Source: Chloroflexota bacterium
Lineage (GTDB): Bacteria > Chloroflexota > Anaerolineae > Anaerolineales > Anaerolineaceae
Assembly: GCA_012800995.1 (NCBI GenBank)
Contig: JAAZIH010000144.1
Location: forward strand, 1-9,779
Length of the DNA: 9,779 nt
Direction: 5' to 3'
Position 1 is the first letter of the stretch; each line of letters starts with the position of its first letter. Positions 1-6,230 of the stretch are shown here, piece by piece. Below the pieces are notes generated by a model, which worked only from the letters and a program-made list of their open reading frames with translations, was not told the origin of the DNA and searched no databases. The position numbers were made by a program, and so were the translations under genes.

Positions 1-2
1 CC

Positions 3-221
3 AAAGTCGCACATTATCGCGAGCAGGGTGCCAAGGTAGTCGAGATGGAAGCGTCTGCTTTTATGGCGGTGGCTGAGTTCAGAGGGGTGGATTTTGGTCA
101 AATACTGTATGGTGGCGATTTGGTACATCCAGATGGATGGGACCAACGCGCCTGGAATCATAAACACGACGTTCGCGAAAGCTTATTTTGGCTGGCAGTG
201 GAAGCCTGCCTGGCTTTGTAG
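3..221 (+). CDS. Nucleoside phosphorylase, C-terminal part (5' end outside window)
   Basis: The open frame enters from the left edge and ends at TAG 219-221, giving the last 72 residues. The stretch VVEMEASAFMAVAEFRGV carries the EMEA motif that contacts the ribose and marks the NP-I nucleoside phosphorylase family (uridine phosphorylase / purine nucleoside phosphorylase). The following LYGGDLVHPDGWD and the C-terminal helix DVRESLFWLAVEACLAL fit the end of that fold. Members are cytosolic enzymes that split nucleosides with phosphate into free base and (deoxy)ribose-1-phosphate. Only the C-terminus is visible, so purine and pyrimidine specificity cannot be separated. The gene ends 12 nt before an AlkP-superfamily hydrolase, which suggests co-transcription and a shared role in nucleotide breakdown or salvage (inference). 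Confidence 0.8.
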   Translation, partial: KVAHYREQGAKVVEMEASAFMAVAEFRGVDFGQILYGGDLVHPDGWDQRAWNHKHDVRESLFWLAVEACLAL

Positions 222-233
222 ATTGGAGAGATA

Positions 234-1505
234 ATGCCTGTACATGAAGAACTTGTTATGAAACATTTGAAATCAATGGAGGGTGTGCCTGACAGCATTT
301 TGCCTTCATATGACGGTTTTGGTATCGCGAATATTATCCCAAGTGTGAGTGCATGGTTGGGTGGAAAGTCCTTACCAGCTGCACCACTGGACGAAAGCAT
401 TAGCAATCACTTTGCGAAGAACTACAAACAGGTTTTAGTTATTTTGGTAGACGCACTGGGTTATAAGCAGTTGCGCCGGTGGATTGCTGACGGGCACCTC
501 CCTTTTTGGCGAACGCAGATCGAGGCTGGACATCTTTTCCCGCTGACCAGTATCTGCCCAAGTACAACAGCTTCGGCATTGACGAGCATTTGGACTGGCA
601 GCACACCCAGTCAGCATGGCGTGATTGGCTATGAGATGTGGCTTTGGCAATTGGGCATGTCTATCAATAATATTTTTCATATGCCTGCTTTTTTTGAAGG
701 GGATATGGGTGGACTGTCTCGCGGGGGCTTTAATCCCCAAACGTTTTTGGGTATCGATCCAATCGGCACACATTTTAAGAAATGGGGCATTGATACCCAT
801 GCGGTGATGCCTTCTCATATCATCGGTTCGGGGCTTTCTCGCATGCATTTGAATGATGCGACTTTTCATGGCTATTCAAGCGAATCCGACATGTGGATGA
901 AGGTTCGTCAGCTTTTGATAAATCCCAATCCCAGACGCCAGTTTGTGTATGCTTATTGGAGTGTAGTGGATACACTTTCTCACCGCTATGGCACCTATGC
1001 TGAGGTGGGTCTTGATTCCTTTACAAACTTTAGTAATAGTTTTGAACGACTTTTAATAGAAAAGGTGAATAAAAGAAAACCTGGTGATACTTTGGTCTTG
1101 CTTACCGCGGATCATGGTTCGGTGACCACACCTGTTGATGAAAATTACAATTTGGTGAACCATCCAGAACTGCGCAAGATGCTGGTTATACCACCAACAT
1201 GCGAGGCACGTTTGCCTTTCCTATACACTAAGAATGGTCAAGATGAAACGGTGAGAGATTATTTTGAAAAGACCTGGCCTGGTAAGTTTAAGCTCATTAA
1301 CCGTGAACAAGCTCTACAAATGGAGCTTTTTGGCAAAGGTGCTCCGTATCCGGATTTGGATAATCGTATTGGTGATCTTGTCGCTGTGGTGACTGATCCT
1401 GAGGCATATTTGTGGTGGCCAAACAAGCTTAATCACATGGCAGGCAGACATGGCGGCTTGCACGAAGATGAAATGCTGGTGCCATTGTTAGGCTTTGAGC
1501 TTTAG
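234..1505 (+). CDS. Alkaline phosphatase superfamily phosphodiesterase/nucleotide pyrophosphatase-like protein
   Basis: A 423-residue protein; ATG 234 is preceded by GGAGAG at 224-229. The metal-binding layout of the AlkP/NPP superfamily is visible in order: Asp73 in VLVILVDALG, a Thr nucleophile candidate (Thr111 or Thr112) in CPSTTASALTSIWTG followed by TPSQHGVIGY, Asp246 and His250 in VVDTLSHRYG, Asp293-His294 in LLTADHGS, and a late His in MAGRHGGLHEDE (around 406-410). This matches the two-metal site of type I phosphodiesterase / nucleotide pyrophosphatase proteins, which hydrolyse phosphodiester or phosphomonoester bonds. I see no signal peptide, so it is probably cytosolic. The substrate is unknown. 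Coupling to the upstream nucleoside phosphorylase (12-nt gap) suggests a nucleotide or nucleotide-sugar substrate, but this is inference. The C-terminus MLVPLLGFEL is typical of bacterial members of this group. Confidence 0.85.
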   Translation: MPVHEELVMKHLKSMEGVPDSILPSYDGFGIANIIPSVSAWLGGKSLPAAPLDESISNHFAKNYKQVLVILVDALGYKQLRRWIADGHLPFWRTQIEAGHLFPLTSICPSTTASALTSIWTGSTPSQHGVIGYEMWLWQLGMSINNIFHMPAFFEGDMGGLSRGGFNPQTFLGIDPIGTHFKKWGIDTHAVMPSHIIGSGLSRMHLNDATFHGYSSESDMWMKVRQLLINPNPRRQFVYAYWSVVDTLSHRYGTYAEVGLDSFTNFSNSFERLLIEKVNKRKPGDTLVLLTADHGSVTTPVDENYNLVNHPELRKMLVIPPTCEARLPFLYTKNGQDETVRDYFEKTWPGKFKLINREQALQMELFGKGAPYPDLDNRIGDLVAVVTDPEAYLWWPNKLNHMAGRHGGLHEDEMLVPLLGFEL

Positions 1506-1611
1506 ATGATTAAGGGCTTTTATTAAAGGGGAAGAGCAAGATCTAAATATGATACTACAGGGGAAAAGGCTTCAACGACTTGAAATCGAATAGCTATTGA
1601 GATGAAATGAA

Positions 1612-2205
1612 ATGATAAAGTTCGTGAAATCGATTGATAATATAAGTAAATATCAGTGTGGAAAGCTTCCTAAGAATGCGAAAAAACTAAAAGCTCCTGC
1701 TTCAATGGCAGAGATGATGAAGAAATCCATGCCTGTTGCTGTAATACTATGTGTTGTCATGATTTTGGCGATGTTTACGAAAATGTATCTAAGTCATACA
1801 AGGGTTGTTTCCAAGCCGGCTATCATAGGCGGTTTGCTGCTGGGTTTTTCCCTTTTGATTGTCCATGAATGGTTGCACGCCATCGTTTATCCCAAGGAAG
1901 CGCAGGTCACTATTGGTAAGCTAAAAGGCAAAATGGTGTTCGTGGCTTTGGTGTCCTATCCGCTAAACAGAGCTCGCTTTATTCTTATGTGTTTATTACC
2001 ATTTCTGCTTGGCGTTATCCCTTTAACTTTGTTTTTATTGGCATCACCACACGCGACTGTGTTTAATGGCTTGGTGTTTGGTATGGCATGTGTGGGGATG
2101 GTTTCACCGTATCCTGATGTGTATAACGTGATTTTAGTAATGAGACAATCCAGCAGGAATGACAAAATCATGTTTTACGGAGATGACTTGTATAAAATCT
2201 CCTGA
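1612..2205 (+). CDS. DUF3267 family membrane protein, putative zinc metallopeptidase
   Basis: A 197-residue multi-pass membrane protein. A basic N-terminus (about 1-40) is followed by hydrophobic segments near 40-58, 72-90, 118-143 and 145-165. The HEXXH zinc motif HEWLH is at residues 85-89 inside a hydrophobic helix, and PDVYN (Asp169) near the end occupies the place of the third metal ligand in M50-like and DUF3267 proteins. Members are predicted intramembrane metalloproteases; substrates are generally unknown. The ribosome binding site is poor (ATGAAATGAA upstream of ATG 1612), so the start is less certain than the frame. It is separated from both neighbours by about 105 and 190 nt, so it is probably its own unit. 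A role in processing a membrane substrate linked to the downstream LytTR/ABC module is possible but unsupported. Confidence 0.75.
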   Translation: MIKFVKSIDNISKYQCGKLPKNAKKLKAPASMAEMMKKSMPVAVILCVVMILAMFTKMYLSHTRVVSKPAIIGGLLLGFSLLIVHEWLHAIVYPKEAQVTIGKLKGKMVFVALVSYPLNRARFILMCLLPFLLGVIPLTLFLLASPHATVFNGLVFGMACVGMVSPYPDVYNVILVMRQSSRNDKIMFYGDDLYKIS

Positions 2206-2287
2206 TGAAAGAAAATACACGCGAATAAAATTTTTAGTCTAAGGGCTTTTTGTATAAAGCTCGTGTTATCCCAAAGATGAAGCATTT

Positions 2288-2316
2288 TGGCAACTAAAAT
2301 AGCTTAGCTGGCAACT
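2288..2316. promoter_or_regulatory. Putative LytTR operator: 8-bp direct repeat with 21-bp period
   Basis: TGGCAACT occurs at 2288-2295 and again at 2309-2316, a start-to-start distance of 21 bp (two helical turns) with a 13-bp spacer. On the minus strand each copy reads AGTTGCCA, which keeps the GTT core of known LytTR half-sites such as those of AgrA. LytTR-domain proteins typically bind pairs of ~9-bp direct repeats on one DNA face with about this period. The repeat lies 14 bp upstream of a plausible -35 box and about 77 bp upstream of an operon that encodes a LytTR protein, so autoregulation is the natural reading. The repeat is observed; the binding is inferred. Confidence 0.5.
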
Positions 2317-2330
2317 CAGGCTTTGCGGCA

Positions 2331-2359
2331 TTGATTTTAAACGGACAGTCTTTTAGCAT
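2331..2359 (+). promoter_or_regulatory. Candidate promoter of the ABC-LytTR-DUF3021 operon
   Basis: TTGATT (2331-2336, 4 of 6 to the -35 consensus) and TAGCAT (2354-2359, 4 of 6 to the -10 consensus) are separated by exactly 17 bp. They sit just downstream of the 21-bp-spaced repeat and about 34 bp before the GTG start at 2393. A weak -10 next to upstream activator repeats is what an activator-dependent promoter would look like. An alternative -10, TATAAA at 2253-2258, would place the repeats inside the transcript. Confidence 0.35.
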
Positions 2360-2392
2360 GTAAATATCAAACAGCTAAAAAGGAGGCTGACT

Positions 2393-3241
2393 GTGATTCA
2401 ATGTGCGAATGTATATAAAAGTTTTGCCGATAAAACTGTTTTGTCAGGAGTAAATTTTGATATTCCGTCCGGGGAAATATTCGGATTACTCGGCCCGTCA
2501 GGCGCTGGGAAAACTACCCTCATCAAAATTTTGACGGGGCAGCTTGCCTACGAGGCTGGTTCTGTCAGAATCCTGGGTGAAAATGTCGAAAACCTTACCG
2601 GTGAAGATAAAAAGAAAATCGGCATTATGATGGATGAATTCGGTGTATATGAAAGATTTTCATGTGTTGAAAACTTACAAATTTTTGCGGATATTTACGG
2701 AATCCCACACATTAAAATTAAAGAGACCTTAGAGATGGTTGGGTTGCAGGACGCGATGAGAAAGCCGGCAATGAATTTGTCCAAAGGAATGCGGACGAGA
2801 CTTCAACTTGCGAGAGTTTTTCTGCACTCACCGAAAATCATTTTTTTAGATGAGCCTACGAGCGGTCTGGACCCGCAGACCATGAAGTCGATACACAAGA
2901 TAATTTTAGAAAAGAAAGAGACTGGGGTTACTATTTTTCTCACAACTCACAATATGGAAGAAGCGACAGCGTTATGCGATATGGTAGCACTTTTGAACGA
3001 AGGCGTAATTGTTGAAAAGGGCGCGCCGAAGGAAATATGCAGGAAATATAATCATCAGAAAAAAATAAAGTTGCATTTATCATCAGGAGAAGACCTTGAA
3101 CTGAAACATGGAAAAGAATCCGCAACAGAAATTTCCAGATTGTTTGAAGCGGGCGCCATCGAAACCATACACTCATCTGAGCCGAATTTGGAAACTGTTT
3201 TTTTGGAACTTACGGGAAGAAAACTTCAGGAGGATGCATAA
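2393..3241 (+). CDS. ABC transporter ATP-binding protein (ABC-2 / drug- or peptide-export type)
   Basis: A 282-residue nucleotide-binding subunit starting at GTG 2393, behind the excellent Shine-Dalgarno AAGGAGG (2380-2386). Walker A is GPSGAGKT (34-41), the signature is LSKGM (129-133, in place of LSGGQ), Walker B is IIFLDEP (149-155), the D-loop is SGLD and the H-loop His is in LTTHNMEE (His186). The usual Q-loop glutamine appears to be Asp81 (MMDEFGVY). The C-terminal tail, ending in a SSEPNLETVFLELTGR segment, is typical of DrrA/bacitracin-type exporters that pair with a separate ABC-2 permease. It should energise the permease encoded immediately downstream, where stop TAA 3239-3241 abuts the next start. 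Linkage to LytTR and DUF3021 genes recalls Firmicutes export or immunity modules; the substrate cannot be read from sequence. Confidence 0.92.
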   Translation: MIQCANVYKSFADKTVLSGVNFDIPSGEIFGLLGPSGAGKTTLIKILTGQLAYEAGSVRILGENVENLTGEDKKKIGIMMDEFGVYERFSCVENLQIFADIYGIPHIKIKETLEMVGLQDAMRKPAMNLSKGMRTRLQLARVFLHSPKIIFLDEPTSGLDPQTMKSIHKIILEKKETGVTIFLTTHNMEEATALCDMVALLNEGVIVEKGAPKEICRKYNHQKKIKLHLSSGEDLELKHGKESATEISRLFEAGAIETIHSSEPNLETVFLELTGRKLQEDA

Positions 3242-3928
3242 GTGCGAAATATAATCATCGTTATCAAAAAACAAATTAAGGATACAATAAAAAATAAGGT
3301 TGTACTCATTCAATTCATCCTTTTTCCTATCATGACATTGATTATGGAAAACGCTATAAAGTTAGATGGTATGCCAGAGCTATTTTTTACCAAATTGTTT
3401 TCCATAATGTATATGGGTATGGCTCCTTTAACAGCTATGGCAGCGATCATTTCCGAAGAAAAAGAAAAGAATACATTAAGAGTATTGATGATGGCAAATG
3501 TCGCGCCTTGGGAGTATTTAGCGGGTGTAGGTATATATGTCTGGACAATATGTATGGCTGGCGCGGGGGTAATGGCAACCGGTCTTGAAAAAAAGGACAT
3601 GTTGTTCTATTTGCTTGTAATGGGAATTGGTTTTGTGATATCCATAGTGCTGGGAGGATGTATAGGAATATTTGCAAAAAATCAGATGGTGTCTACATCG
3701 CTTGTTATGCCCGTGATGGCGATTTTAAGTTTTGGACCGATGCTGGCTCTATTTAACCGTACAATAGAAAAGGTGGCAAAATTCTTGTATACTCAACAAA
3801 TAAGTGTCTTACTCAATAAGATGAGTTTTGGTCAAGGTAATGGAGAAAGTATCATCATTATTATGATAAATGCTGCGGTGTTCATCGCGCTGTTTTTTAT
3901 GGCATTCAGGAGAAGAGGTCTGGAGTAA
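3242..3928 (+). CDS. ABC-2 type transporter permease
   Basis: A 228-residue integral membrane protein with about six hydrophobic segments (near 20-36, 51-70, 92-113, 120-143, 152-172 and 205-222), the usual number for an ABC-2 permease half. After the second segment comes SEEKEKNTLRVLMMANV (around 71-87), the cytosolic coupling-helix motif that contacts the ATPase. The start is GTG 3242, touching the previous stop with no gap. Its ribosome binding site CAGGAGG (3227-3233) lies inside the ATPase gene, implying translational coupling and matched subunit levels. It probably forms a homodimer with two copies of the ATPase. At about 230 residues it is compact but within the range of small ABC-2 exporters. 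The exported molecule (peptide, lipid or drug) is unknown. Confidence 0.88.
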   Translation: MRNIIIVIKKQIKDTIKNKVVLIQFILFPIMTLIMENAIKLDGMPELFFTKLFSIMYMGMAPLTAMAAIISEEKEKNTLRVLMMANVAPWEYLAGVGIYVWTICMAGAGVMATGLEKKDMLFYLLVMGIGFVISIVLGGCIGIFAKNQMVSTSLVMPVMAILSFGPMLALFNRTIEKVAKFLYTQQISVLLNKMSFGQGNGESIIIIMINAAVFIALFFMAFRRRGLE

Positions 3929-4369
3929 ATGAAGATAGAAATAGATGTCGATGATAAATATACGGATACGGAAGTTATAATACGTACACCGAAAATAACG
4001 CAAGAGATTGAAAAAATGATTGCGCTTATGCGAATGATCAATATGCAGATCGGCGTGAAATATAACGATGAGACATATTTATTGGATATAGAAAAAATCC
4101 TCTATATTGATACGGTTGATCGAAAGACATTAGTCTATACGGAAGATGAAATCTACGAATCGGATTTGAAATTGTACGAAATAGAGATGGAGCTTGTAGA
4201 ACGAGACTTTCTCCGAGTGAGTAAACAAACTATAGTCAATTTAAGAAAGGTAAAAAGCCTCAGAGCAGAATTCGACAGAAAAATCAGGCTGACTTTACAA
4301 AACGGTGAACAGATTATTGTGTCGCGTATGTATTCGGATGAATTAAGAAGAAAGCTGGGGTTGAAATAG
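3929..4369 (+). CDS. LytTR-domain DNA-binding regulator without receiver domain
   Basis: A 146-residue protein; ATG 3929 directly follows the permease stop, with GGAG at 3922-3925. The C-terminal two thirds (about 43-145) is a LytTR domain: DIEKILYIDTVDRKTLVYTE, then LVERDFLRVSKQTIVNLRKV, then the DNA-contacting end with NGEQIIVSRMYSDELRRKLG. The N-terminal ~40 residues are short, charged and not a response-regulator receiver, so the protein cannot be controlled by phosphotransfer like AgrA or LytR. Short LytTR proteins like this are typically encoded beside a small membrane protein that inhibits them (LytTR regulatory systems such as HdrRM and BrsRM of Streptococcus mutans). The DUF3021 gene two bases downstream fills that position. 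Likely target: its own operon, through the repeats at 2288-2316 (inference). Confidence 0.92.
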   Translation: MKIEIDVDDKYTDTEVIIRTPKITQEIEKMIALMRMINMQIGVKYNDETYLLDIEKILYIDTVDRKTLVYTEDEIYESDLKLYEIEMELVERDFLRVSKQTIVNLRKVKSLRAEFDRKIRLTLQNGEQIIVSRMYSDELRRKLGLK

Positions 4370-4371
4370 AA

Positions 4372-4854
4372 ATGGAAAGTAAGAAAACAATTTTTAACTA
4401 TATCTCCGATGTTTTTACCATGTATGGCGTAATTGTTTCGGTTTATATTCTACTCAGTTTAATAGTAGGAGATTATGTGGGTGAATTATCGTCACTGTTC
4501 AGATTGGGAAGCGCGGGACTTTCCACAGCGACATTACTCCAGTTATTGCTGCTTGCAAGTATTATAGTTATAGCCCAGAATATTTTCCTTGCAGACAGAT
4601 GGATAAAAAACATGACGGTTGTTTTAAGAAATGTTCTGTTTTTTCTGACTATTATGGTCGCAACCGCTGTCTTGATTGTTTTGTTTGACTGGTTTCCTGT
4701 AAACGACCTAAAGGCTTGGGGTGGTTTCTTTTTATCATTCACAGTAAGCACGCTTATCAGTGGGTTGATAAGCAGGTTGAAAGAGCGTGCTGAAAACGAT
4801 AGTTTGCAAGCAGCATTAGAAAAATATAACAAAAAGAAAGACATTTCCCAATAG
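4372..4854 (+). CDS. DUF3021 family four-helix membrane protein, probable LytTR partner/inhibitor
   Basis: A 160-residue membrane protein with four hydrophobic helices near residues 15-34, 52-70, 82-103 and 111-134, and a polar C-terminal tail with coiled-coil character (SRLKERAENDSLQAALEKYNKKK). This length and layout match DUF3021, a family usually encoded next to stand-alone LytTR regulators in Firmicutes. It starts 2 nt after the LytTR stop, with GCTGGGG upstream, so the pair is almost certainly co-translated. In characterised LytTR regulatory systems the membrane partner holds the regulator inactive until a signal arrives. By analogy the cytosolic C-terminal tail would be the natural contact surface, but that is inference. 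The sensed signal is unknown; substrate or stress sensing for the linked exporter is plausible. Confidence 0.85.
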   Translation: MESKKTIFNYISDVFTMYGVIVSVYILLSLIVGDYVGELSSLFRLGSAGLSTATLLQLLLLASIIVIAQNIFLADRWIKNMTVVLRNVLFFLTIMVATAVLIVLFDWFPVNDLKAWGGFFLSFTVSTLISGLISRLKERAENDSLQAALEKYNKKKDISQ

Positions 4855-4955
4855 CTTGCTACAGGGAGAAATCCATTACTACAGGAGAAAATGCGAAAAA
4901 AGAAGTTGTGTTTTTTATTGATGATGACGGATAATGTAATAGGAATATATGAATA

Positions 4956-5309
4956 ATGGGTAGGGTGCAAAGTAACAGCGAATTTTGGGACGCACTGGAT
5001 AAATTGGTGGCTGGATCGGAAATTGTCATTGACAGACCAAAGGGAACCACCCATCCCAGGTATCCTGAGTTTATTTATCGGGTTGATTATGGCTATTTGA
5101 AAGATACATCGGCAATGGATGGCGCGGGCATAGATGTATGGGTAGGAAGTGGCGAAAAAAAGATAGATGCCATCATGTGTATTGTTGATCTGGCGAAGAA
5201 AGATTCAGAAATCAAAATACTGATCGGATGTACAGAAGAAGAGAAGGCAATCATTTACGAAACGCATAATAAAACGCCATTTATGAAAGGTGTTTTATTA
5301 CGTCGATAA
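4956..5309 (+). CDS. Short inorganic pyrophosphatase-like protein
   Basis: A 117-residue protein resembling the core of family I soluble inorganic pyrophosphatase, which hydrolyses pyrophosphate in the cytosol. Recognisable pieces are EIVIDRPKG (22-30), VDYGYLKDT (43-51, with the paired Tyr of the active site), MDGAGID (54-60) and VDLAKKDSEIKIL (77-89). Asp55, Asp60, Asp78 and Asp83 line up with Asp65, Asp70, Asp97 and Asp102 of E. coli Ppa, but Asp67 of DGDPVD is Ala57. Length is about two thirds of a typical bacterial enzyme (~175). Similar short proteins are usually labelled inorganic pyrophosphatase in Clostridia; activity is not assured here. ATG 4956 is chosen because an in-frame TGA at 4950-4952 closes the frame just upstream and homologs begin near NSEFWDALD; the ribosome binding site is weak (AGGA 4941-4944). 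It lies 101 nt after the DUF3021 gene, so co-transcription is uncertain. Confidence 0.75.
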   Translation: MGRVQSNSEFWDALDKLVAGSEIVIDRPKGTTHPRYPEFIYRVDYGYLKDTSAMDGAGIDVWVGSGEKKIDAIMCIVDLAKKDSEIKILIGCTEEEKAIIYETHNKTPFMKGVLLRR

Positions 5310-5409
5310 GTGCCAGTTTGTTGTAACTGATAACATTTATGCTCTAATTTCAGACAAAAGCTTTACATAAAAAAGGCGGATCCAAGAGACTTTATGCGTT
5401 TTGGAATTG

Positions 5410-5415
5410 TATAAT
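5410..5415 (+). promoter_or_regulatory. Candidate -10 box upstream of the traX pseudogene
   Basis: A perfect TATAAT stands about 50 nt before the ATG at 5465, in the 155-nt gap after the pyrophosphatase-like gene. No good -35 lies 16-18 bp upstream (the closest is AGACTT-like sequence at 5387-5392), so the promoter call is weak. The same gap holds a short inverted repeat, CAGTT-6-AACTG, at 5314-5329. Confidence 0.28.
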
Positions 5416-5464
5416 TTACCGTGTAATAGGGCATGCCCAAAAAATTTGTTTTGCAGAGGAATAG

Positions 5465-6207
5465 ATGGAAAAGCGTTTAAATTCTAATCACCTTAAAATC
5501 ATAGCCATTGTCACTATGACAATCGACCATATCGCAGATTTATTGTATCCATCTTTTCCTGCGGAGCCTTTGCCAATCGCTATGCACATCATCGGGAGGC
5601 TAACAGCTCCCATTATGTGGTTTTTATAGCAGAAGGCTATCACTATACACGTGATGTCAAGAAGTATTTACTCAGATTGGGCATTTTCGCTATCATTTCA
5701 CACTTTGCCTATTGCTTTGCGTTTGGACTTGATTTTGTTCCGTTTAGATCTGGTGTGTTTAATCAAACCAGTGTGATGTATCCCTTGTTTGTGGCTGTGT
5801 TGGTTTTATGGCTTCAAGATACAGAGATAAAAGGAATGAGTAATACGATAAAGAACATACTCATCTTTATTCTCATTTGGACCGCTTTTCCAGCTGACTG
5901 GAGCTGTATCGCTGTGTTGGCCATCATCGGTATTCATAGGAATCGTGGAAATCTAAATAAACAGACACTTATCATGATGCTGTGGGTCTTACTTTATGCG
6001 GCGATATCGTTCTTCTTCGTAAATAAGACTTATGGCATTGTATCGTTGTTTGCTTTTCTGGTATATCCTCTTATGAAACAATATAACGGCGAACGCGGAA
6101 AAGCAGGCTGGTTGAAATGGTTTTTCTATATTTACTATCCGGCACATTTAGTCATCATTGGAATACTTAGAATAATGATGTATGGCGATGTCAGCATATT
6201 ATTCTAA
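5465..6207 (+). pseudogene. traX: TraX family membrane protein, broken by a one-base deletion
   Basis: Two frames together give one complete TraX-like protein of about 247 residues. The first starts at ATG 5465 behind AGAGGA (5455-5460), reads MEKRLNSNHLKIIAIVTMTI and DHIADLLYP, continues to RLTAPIMWF, and stops at TAG 5627-5629. The second frame continues seamlessly as FIAEGYHYTRDVKKYLLRL, then SHFAYCFAFG and FRSGVFNQTSV, and runs to TAA 6205-6207 with several membrane helices. The break is in the T run 5621-5625: adding one T restores TGG-TTT-TTT-ATA-GCA (WFFIA). TraX was named from an F-plasmid pilin acetylase; chromosomal Firmicutes relatives are membrane proteins of unclear role. A GTG at 5617 could restart the second part but lacks a well-placed ribosome binding site. 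A sequencing error in the homopolymer is the main alternative to a true pseudogene; -1 frameshifting is less likely. Confidence 0.85.
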
Positions 6208-6230
6208 TTTTTTTGTTCCATTTTCGGGCA

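Noticed and set aside
435..869. A 144-codon minus-strand ORF inside the AlkP-superfamily gene.
   Set aside because: It is a shadow of a strongly supported coding frame, and the Arg/His/Pro-rich translation resembles no protein family.
1523..1593. A short open stretch (KGEEQDLNMILQGKRL...) between the AlkP and DUF3267 genes, considered as a gene remnant.
   Set aside because: It is about 23 codons, with no recognisable family and no start signal; not distinguishable from chance.
4859..4892. Imperfect tandem copies of CTACAGG(G)AGAAA-type sequence at 4859-4872 and 4879-4892, after the DUF3021 stop.
   Set aside because: The similarity is short and imperfect, biased by purine-rich sequence, and has no evident function.
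4891..4956. A 21-codon ORF (starts MRKKKLCFLL) whose stop overlaps the ATG of the pyrophosphatase-like gene (TAATG).
   Set aside because: AGGAG is only 3 nt from its ATG, too close for good initiation, and the peptide matches nothing recognisable; chance cannot be excluded, although a coupling leader remains possible.
4473..5054. A 193-codon minus-strand ORF.
   Set aside because: It lies antisense to the DUF3021 gene and the start of the pyrophosphatase-like gene, both of which have clear family features; its own translation shows none.
5314..5329. Inverted repeat CAGTT-6-AACTG after the pyrophosphatase-like gene, considered as a terminator.
   Set aside because: The stem is only 5 bp and no T tract follows; it could be an operator half, but nothing supports that.
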